Source: Theobroma cacao (Eukaryota > Streptophyta > Magnoliopsida > Malvales > Malvaceae). From it: a stretch of DNA of 64,000 nucleotides. The stretch lies in contig NC_030859.1 of NCBI RefSeq assembly GCF_000208745.1, positions 4,330,593 to 4,394,592 of the forward strand, given 5' to 3'. Positions 55,803 to 64,000 of the stretch are shown piece after piece. The notes beneath the pieces are model-generated. The model saw only the letters and a list, made by a program, of their open reading frames with translations, made no database searches and had not been told where the DNA came from. The number at the start of each line of letters is the position of its first letter. Position 1 is the first letter of the stretch. The translations under genes were made by a program, and so were the position numbers.

Positions 55803-57405
55803 GTAAGTTTCTATTTATTTTTCTTTACATAAAAATTTTATTACCTTCTTTATTTGAAGATTCTATTTTTATTCCTAACATTAGTTCTCTCATCTATAAA
55901 CAATAATTAGATTTTTCTGAATTTTGTTCCGTCAGAATTTTTCTATGTATATTCGTAAAAGTACATGGAAACCTATAAATGTTCAGCGAATTTTTGTTGG
56001 AATGAGAACAAATTTTTGTATAGGTACGTTGGAAACCTCGTATATAGCGTTATGTACGAAAAATCGAGGATATTTTATTCAGTAAATATGTGAAAGAATC
56101 GAATCGAGAGGATAACATTAAACTAGGATGGAATTGGTTGGTCTTGAGTTAGCTTTGAAACTTGTAGTATAAGATGTGAGAAAAAAAGAAAATCGATAAT
56201 TAATGAGATTGTATGTAAATCTTTTGTATAAATGTAAGCGGAATTTGAATCCAAAATCTCTTATTTATTAAAAAAAATATTTTTGTTAATTAGATTAATC
56301 ATATCTCAATTATGTAATATTATTGAAATTGAGACAGAAATCTGGAGTTAAAGATCATTCAAATTGCTGAAAATGTAATATATCATAAGGTGTAAGATTA
56401 TAGTCAGATATGCAGGCATGATAAAAGCCATTAAATTTTGTGATTAAAATTTATTATATGCATTAATTTTCACTCATGCACCAGGTAACATTAGGAAACT
56501 TTTTTACTAGATATCAGATTTGTAACTTAATTATAAATTCAAAACAATTATATTGCACATGTTATAGGCTTTTGTAATAATTTTGGAATTTTTTCCATGG
56601 TTATTATCCAGATCCAAGTTAAGTTTGTAGCATGTTTAGGTCTTTGAATATAAGATCAAGATGCATCCACCTAACTTTTCCCAATTATTATTTCTAATCA
56701 CTTTGTAAATACATTACCTTTGTATTTAAAAATAGCATAAATAGTATTTAAAAAAAATTACAAATAGCAAAAGCAGCTTGAAGTCAAGAATAATCCCAAA
56801 CAAATTAAGCCATTCTCCTTTCCTTTTACCTTGTACTAATCAAATCTCCAATAGACCCCACAGAGCAATACTACATGCTTGGTAGTAATAATAGTAAAGA
56901 TTTGATTATTTCAAGTTAATAAGAGAGGGAGTGAAAAAAGGAAAAGTAAGAAAGGAGAGATTTCAATGTTAAAATATGCTCCAAAATATCTGAGAAAAGA
57001 AAAAGAAAGTCCATTTTTTCTTCTCATAAAATTTTCTTTCTTCTTTTTCATCATTTTCCTAGGTAATTTCTGTGAATTTGCATATATGAATTGGAAAATA
57101 GTGTGTTGGGTTGGTTTTCTGTTTGATGAATTTGTTCTGGATTGGAAGATTGGTTTTGTTAAGAATTTGGATTTTGGGATTAGCGTTTTTGTGGCTTTCT
57201 TGTTCCAGTTGTACGTCTTACAAGCAATGGTTGCTTTCTCTCTTCTTTTTTTTGGTTTTGAGTTTTGTGTGCTTCTTGAATCTATGTTAAGAGATTTCTG
57301 TGTTAGTTTCTTTAGGCTTTTTATATGTATATTTTCCTGATTTGGGATGGTTGATATTATCATATGCTAATTATGATTAATTTACTTCTATGTTCTTGTC
57401 CTCAG
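55803..57405 (+). other. leader intron of the OTU gene
   Basis: About 1.6 kb, GTAAGT at the left, TTGTCCTCAG at the right. Contains an AT-rich, T-run-rich stretch with a 124-codon hydrophobic frame (56966-57340) that looks like low-complexity chance. Introns in this position often boost expression in plants. Confidence 0.5.
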
Positions 57406-57472
57406 AAATTCATTTGGGGGAGTATATAAATTAAAGCAGAACGTGCACGGTGTTCTCTTATAAATTTTACCA

Positions 57473-60400
57473 ATGATTACATATGATATAGATCCTGATG
57501 TCCTTCGCTGGGGTCTCGAAGATCTACAAGTTTGTGTATTTAGCCATTCTGGTGCCAGTGGTAGTGTTACTCAATATGAGAGAGACAATAGCCAAACTGG
57601 GTATATTGGAGAGGGTTATTATGAACCAGAACATGTAAATGTAGAGAATGATGCGGTTATTGCACATGCCTTTCAAGAGGAACTCTCTCGAGTTGCTGCT
57701 GCAGAGGCATCTGGATCTACTAATCCTGGCCAAGATTCTATTCTTGCCCAAGATTGTTTTGGCTTTCCTGGAAGACAACATAGTTCTGGTAGTGGGAATT
57801 TCGTAAGTTGCCATTATGGCTCAATGATTATATTGACTTTTTATTAATTTAATGTTGTTACCTATTGTGTATAGATCATGAAGATGTTAGGAAAATTGTA
57901 GAAGATCCTAACCAAACTGAACGGTGCACAAATGAAGTTAATCACGTGAAGAGGGATTTAAGTGATCAAAACATTAGTAGAAGTGAACAAGGTGGTGACT
58001 CTGGCATGGGAGACAAAGTTTTTCTTGGTGAAGACATGTTGCGTATAGATAAAATTGATGAGTCATCTGCTCTTGATGGTGAAGTAGAGAAGAGGTTGAA
58101 TGACATGGTTGCTATTCCCGTAAGTACAAGTCCTGGAAAGTTGCATTATTTATTAGGATTTGAAGAATTTTCTTGTTAAATTTTAATTGAAGTTCTGCTG
58201 CAGTGAGTGGAAGCATCATTTCGCACATTGTTTTCTTTAACTTTTTAGTTGATTTTATTTTTTAATATAATTTTGATGAAGTCCTTGTGTTTTCAATCTC
58301 TTTTGTGAGGAATGAAATTTGACGAATTGATCATGGTAACCCAATCAAGTGTTCTGCATCATTTGCAATCTTAAACTAGCTGTTCTTCAAATAAAATAAT
58401 GCCTGTTCTGACTTCATTCCTTTTGTTTTGTGGAAGTATTGGGTTAAATTATTGTTCATAATTTGTTATGCTTCTGTTAGAGGAATTTTTGGCTATGAAA
58501 GCTATAACATTTGCCTTATCCTTCATTCTCCCCCTATGCATTGAAAAAAGAAGGCTGGATATATTTAAATTTAACAAAATTATAATTTTGTTAATTGGTT
58601 ACAAATTTTTCTAATGAATGTTATGAATCTTGGTTGAGTTGGTGTATGCTCTTTTGGTAAACAATGTTTTATTTTAATGGAATGATTAGGGATCATCACA
58701 TGTTAAAATTAATTCATTTGTTTATATTTTCTTAATTTAAAATTCAAGCATTAAAGTTTAGTAGGTTGGCACTGCTTGAAGTGTCTCAAGGTTCACCATT
58801 AAGTTGCATCTACTGATGCAAAAAGGCGAACTTCGATTTGTGATTGTGGATGTGATTTCTTCACCTTTTACCCTGTAACACTGTGTTGGATCAGAATTGA
58901 CTTTGCTAATTTTATGATATGTATCGTGCAGCATGTACCTAAAATTAATAGTGAAATACCATCAGCTGATGAAGAGATATCAGACCATCAAAGGCTACTT
59001 GATAGGTTTGGCTCGAAATTTTCTCTATTTTATCTGATTCTCTTATGATTTTGTGGAAAATAAACTTCACCACCCTGAACTTTGGGATTGGTTTCATTTT
59101 ATATCCTAAATTTTCATATTTCGAGAATTAACATCCCAATCTATGATCCAATTCCAGGGTTAGCAATTTAAAGAAAACCCTTTAAAATGATAGAAGCGCA
59201 TCTGCATATCAGGCACTAGGGTGCTATGACAAGTTGCACATTATTATGTGGTCTAACAAAAGACTAAATGACTCTCATTTAGAACCTCATATAGCTCTAG
59301 ACCCTCCTTGGTTCAAATCTAATCTCCCCTGCCTAACGTCTACTTTGCTTTTTCTCTTTTTGATATCGTAGCGTTAACCCTAATTTTTTGTGAGAACTTA
59401 ACTTTTAGACTCCATTATTGAAATTGCAGGTGGTTCTGACCATCGGTCATAAAATTCCTAAAAGAAGCTTCTTGTTGAATTTTGATAGCAACCTTAAAAA
59501 TTAGGTTACCTCAAATTTATGCAGTGCTAGAATTTAAAAGCACGTCGTGAAACTAACAGCTCTGGAACAAAATGAGAACCATTTGAGTTTAGTCATCCAC
59601 TCTGTGTATTCCAATGATATTCCTTTTGCATGACATTATAAATAACTCACAATGTCCATTGAGAAAAGTCTCACCTATCAATAGCTAGCTGAGCTCATTA
59701 AGCTCAATTGGACTCACTAGAAATATGTCCAGTTGCTTTAGGTTTCCATTCTTGAGGTAGTGGGAAATTAAGTAATGATAAAAGAAAAAAAATGTTTCAT
59801 TTAAATATATTTTAATGAGGATCGAAGATAACTGAAGCCATTTAACCAGCATGTTTGGCATTTTCCATGAGGTTGCCCATGTATGGATCCATCTTGGTAA
59901 ATAGTTCTGCTCCTTTTTGAAAGGGTCTTTTGTACCTCATTGCCTTCTATAAGATATCAAGGTGTGGTTGAGCATGTGTATTTTTTTTACAATGAGAAAT
60001 TCACTTGTTTAAGTTTTTTTTTTTTTTTAATTCTTTAAAATATTTTAACTCTTGTATCAGGATCCATTTGGTAAGTAATTGCTCCTTTGCCATAGAATTC
60101 CCTCTCCCCATTCAACTGTTTTTTTTCCCTCTTCTATAGACTTGCCATTCAATTTTGGCATCTAGTGAGTTGTTCTTGCTTAACCATTTTTTGTTTCTTC
60201 TTCTCCATTAAAAAAAAAATTACTTTTGCGGTTAAGTTATTGGGTTGTGTTTGTTTTAGTAATACACTCAATCTTATGAATGTTGGGTTTTAATTACATA
60301 TTCAATTTTGAATTTATTATTGTATATTTCAGGTTGCAGTTGTATGGTCTGGTTGAGAATAAGGTTCAAGGTGATGGTAACTGTCAGGTTGGTTTTTACT

Positions 60401-63400
60401 TAATTCTCTAACAGAAAGATGCATGATATTGCATGTTAACATGCACAGGTGTTTTCTTTGCTGAATTGTAGTGAGACATAGACGCAAGTGATTGAAAGGG
60501 GTTTTAATTGCAATAAACATGTTGGATGAAGATACTATATAAAAACTGTCATGCTAATTTCATGAGTTTATGGTGACTCTTAACTATTTTATAATCTTTA
60601 TGGTCGTTGAATATAGTGTCTGAGTCATTATTACCAGGTACGTGGTACGGGTTTGGGGATGAGGCATATGGATTAATTTTTTCATGGTATGATGGGGGTA
60701 GTTTTAATTGGTTTGTTATTTTGGGTCGTGGCACATTGTAAGGTACTTGTGGGACTGTATTTACTTTAAAAGATTATAGGTGTTTCTTTTTTCAATTACA
60801 CAAGTATATTGTAGTATGAACATATAAGTTTATAAATATTTTTATAAGCAACTATTTTCATGATTGTAAGAAAATAACAATGAATATTACTTTTAAATCT
60901 CTTTTTTTTTTTAAAGAGAGGAAGTAACAATAGTAAATTTTTGTAGTAGTTTTGTTCCCTCTTTACTCTCCAAATAATGTCAGTCAATTTATTTAATTAC
61001 CAATAAATAAAGGAAATACTGGGAATGAATATTGCATATAAATGGACCAATGATAATAATAAGCCCAAAACGAAACCCACTTTTTTTTTTGAAAGATACA
61101 ACGAAACCCACTTAACATAGAATGTAGATAAAAATTCTAAATCATTTTAATTTTAAAGTTTACATGTACTCTTTTGGTGCATGGCCTCTGTATGCCTATG
61201 CAGCCCACTGTTTTTAATCTTTTCGCCTGGAATCAACCTTTGAGTTTCCAGATTCTTTCATTCTTTTTATATTTTAAAATTTTTGGACATGTCAATATTT
61301 CTTCTTTTGCATTTGAAAACATCCTTTTACCTTTCTCTCTTCATTGTTTCTCCATTGTGCCTCTTTCTTCTTTCTTCTCTTGCTCATGTCGAACTTCTTT
61401 TCTTTCTATTTAACCAATCAATTTGGGTCCATGATTTTGGCAATCCAGGCCATGTACCCAAACAATCTGGGACATAAAAGACCCATGATCTGGAATGTAC
61501 AAATTGGATCACCAACCCAGGGGGTAGCTGTGATTTTGGTGACTATGGTCTGCATACAATAATTTTCAGATGGTGCTATCATGTCCTCTAGCAATCACTT
61601 GTATTAGACCGAACCTTCCTGTTATTTATCTGTTTGTGGATAATATGGATTTTCATTTGCCATTGTTGCATTGCATTGTCTGCATCTAAATAACTTGAGA
61701 ACTTAATGGCTGTGGTGAGAATGCATAGTATTCATTTGCCAAAATTTTACTCGGAGTTAATATAGAGACTTCTAAGGAAGGCAATGAAAATGGAAAAAAA
61801 ATACCATTTCCATTTGTCTTCCCCTGCCATTATTTTCTACTTGGCAGAAAGACTGCATGCTTTTGAATTGTTGCACAATAGGTAGGGCTGTTCCTCTGGT
61901 TGTTGGTTACTGATACTATGCATCCAAGAAAAACAATAACACATGGAAACATATATATGTACATATAACTACGGGAATTAGTCTACAGTTTTTGGTTTCG
62001 GCAGTGACAATTTCCAATTGAATTTATGTGTCGTTCACAAGATTTAGGACTTATTTTTCCGAGAATATCATCAATGATTGATGCTTAACTATTGATTTAT
62101 TAATTGAACTTGATGACCGTAGAGCCTGACTTGTAATTTTGAAGTCAACTGTGTCAATGCCAGAAGATTTAGGACTTATTTTTCCAAGAATATCATCAAT
62201 GATTGATGCTTAACTATGGATTTATTAATTAAACTTGATGACCGTAGAGCCTGACTTGTAATTTTGAAGTCAACTGTGTCAATGCCTTAAGTGATTCCTT
62301 TTATTTTATATGTTCCAGTTTCGTTCTTTATCAGATCAACTTTACCGTTCTCAAGATCACCACAGGTTTGTGAGGCAGCAAGTTGTTTCTCAGGTTGGTT
62401 GGCATTTCTATAAGTTCATTTTATCCAGTCAATTGAAGTCCTTTGGTGGCATATTCAATCTCTTAGTCTAATGATTTTTTTTTTCTCTTGATATGTTTGA
62501 TTTCATTAGCTTAAATTGAATCCAGAGATTTACAAGGGTTATGTTCCAATGGCTTATGGCGACTATTTGAAGAAAATGAACAAGTAAAAATGTTTCCGTG
62601 CTATTGTAGTACTAAAAATGTTTTAAGAACACTTTCATGCTTACAATAGTTATTTACATCGATGAAGCAGGAATGGTGAATGGGGTGATCATGTTACATT
62701 GCAAGCAGCTGCAGATACGGTATGGTCAACTACCAAACCTTTCTATTTCTAACATGATTTGACTTTAGTTCTTTTCCCAACTGATTGCTGGATTTAAAGT
62801 ATTTGAATATAGACCATAAATTTTGTACCACCATAAGGCTTAAACTTTAGCAATATACGAGAACTGATTTTTGTTCACATTATTTTTTTAGGAAATGTTC
62901 GCTGTTTAAGTTTTAAATGCATGCTTGTTTTCTAAAAGAAGTATTAATATTAAGCTTTACCCGTGTGGGTGAACTTTGTTACCACAATGAGTTTGTGGTT
63001 TTCTAAGATTGGAAAATTATATGGGAGCAATATGTTATTCCTTGCCTAAAAACTTGACAATGGCCACAAATTTGTGGGTTGAGGTAAGGCAACAAAATAG
63101 ATGATTTATAATTATTCATGTGATACTGTTTCCTATTGTTTAAGATTTTAAGCGTTCATCAGATTGGGTAATAAAATATGTCTCATTGCACAATAACATT
63201 TTTTTATCAAGCAATTTCAAGTTCTATTTTATAAAATAATGGAGGACTTTTATTTGTATTTTCTTTAAGACATTTACTTATTATAAAGCGGTTTAGTTTG
63301 TAGGTTCATGTGTGGTATGCTTGAGAAGTTGCTGAAGAGATGTGTGATTGTTACAAATATAACTAAACAACATTAAAGCACGTAACATTTCATATCTTGC

Positions 63401-64000
63401 ATTACTTTTGCAACTCTAGTGTTTTGCTTACTTTACGTGGACTATTTAATAGATGATTAATGTAAATTTGCTGTTTGATTGCAGTATGGGGTGAAGATAT
63501 TTGTATTAACTTCATTTAAGGATACATGTTATATCGAGATCCTTCCACATCGTCAAAAGTCTCAACGAAGTAAGATATATTGATGCTTTTCATCTTTTTT
63601 CTTTTTTTGGTATAATATTGGAAATGTAGCATTTTTTTTTTTTTGAAAGGCTATTGGAAATGTAGCATTAATATATGAGAAAACAAAAAAACCAGAGATG
63701 AGTTGTTCAGATATGTCATTAGATTTTAAACTTTTAAGGCTAGACTCAATTTACAATACTTGTCACATGCTTATCACAACATTTTTTGGGATAAAACAGA
63801 AAAAGCACCAATTAGATAAATGTAAGAAAAGCATGTCTATATGATCATGAAGCTTGTGAAATGGTGTAGGTTGTTGAATTCATGGATCACCCATTCTTCC
63901 TGAACTTTGTATAACTTATTTTTGGATAGCAGTTCATATTTCCCAATATTTGAGAAGCAGATATACTTGTGATGGGGTCAGAGTTTTGCCATATTTTCTT
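57473..64000 (+). CDS. OTU-domain cysteine protease (deubiquitinase), 3' end beyond window
   Basis: OTU deubiquitinase of the Arabidopsis At5g03330/At5g04250 type. Exons seen: 57473 to 57788 or 57802, 57875-58119, 58932-59005, 60333-60387, 62319-62393, 62510-62583, 62671-62719, 63485-63569; the GTAAGA donor after 63569 shows more exons beyond the window. The first exon encodes MITYDIDPDVLRWGLEDL and an acidic segment; the OTU domain starts at RLQLYGLVENKVQGDGNCQFRSLSDQLYRSQDHHRFVRQQV, with catalytic Asp and Cys in DGNCQFRS. It continues through MAYGDYLKKMNKNGEWGDHVTLQAAADTYGVKIFVLTS. The catalytic His lies in the missing C-terminal exon. The exon 1 donor is ambiguous: GTAAGT at 57803 is stronger but breaks frame with the only good acceptor (57874), whereas GTAGTG at 57789 keeps it. 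All other junctions are in frame. A tandem repeat sits just before exon 5. Confidence 0.9.
62040..62286. repeat. 125-bp tandem duplication in OTU intron 4
   Basis: Two units (62040-62164, 62165-62286), each with GATTTAGGACTTATTTTTCC, GATGACCGTAGAGCCTGACT and GAAGTCAACTGTGTCAATGC, differing at only a few positions. The second ends about 32 bp before the exon 5 acceptor, so it may duplicate branch-point sequence. Confidence 0.9.

Noticed and set aside
56966..57340. 124-codon hydrophobic frame in the OTU leader intron
   Set aside because: T-rich low-complexity sequence read as Phe/Leu; lies in an intron and has no family match.
1..64000. CRISPR array, bacterial operon or phage-like system
   Set aside because: No spaced short repeats or operon layout; spliced genes, plant families and plant retroelements show nuclear plant DNA.

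Overview
The window is nuclear DNA of a flowering plant, almost certainly a eudicot. It is AT-rich between genes, has many short GT-AG introns, and its gene families match Arabidopsis families closely. I cannot fix the genus. Two isolated n bases (9885 and 32063) suggest a draft assembly. I found ten protein-coding genes, two of them cut by the window ends. I rebuilt their exons by following reading frame across splice sites; gene spans below run from start codon to stop codon, and exon lists are in the evidence.

Left part (0-26 kb), all on the minus strand: a NAC-like transcription factor cut by the window start; an 11-exon plastid GET3/ArsA-type ATPase (GET3B class); a DNL zinc-finger (TIM15/Zim17 type) organelle protein; a receptor-like cytoplasmic kinase that has lost its catalytic residues; and a 14-exon, 1110-residue ABCG transporter of the ABCG24/28 class. 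About 26-32.6 kb is a gene-poor AT-rich stretch with terminal-inverted-repeat elements, one nested in another.

Right part (32-64 kb), all on the plus strand: a PCRK1/PCRK2-type receptor-like cytoplasmic kinase (immune signalling class); a CWF18/CCDC12 splicing-factor gene with a complete PORR-domain gene inside its first intron; then a rearranged tandem duplication carrying two RING-H2 genes and a second PORR gene. The second duplication unit was split by a decayed Ty1-copia retrotransposon, which was itself split by a LINE-like insertion. Last is an OTU deubiquitinase gene running off the window end.

The clearest unusual structure is at 36.6-54.4 kb. A gene lies within a gene. A 96-bp piece of the OTU gene (exon plus intron start) is pasted exactly at the stop codon of the nested PORR gene. 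The duplicate pairs differ sharply in divergence (PORR about 96% identical, RING about 87%). A three-layer insertion order can be read from target-site duplications. Adjacent gene pairs (GET3-ABCG28; PCRK-OTU) match neighbours I recall from Arabidopsis chromosome 5, so the rearranged block seems to have grown between two anciently linked genes. I saw no unknown multi-gene system, CRISPR array, tRNA or rRNA.
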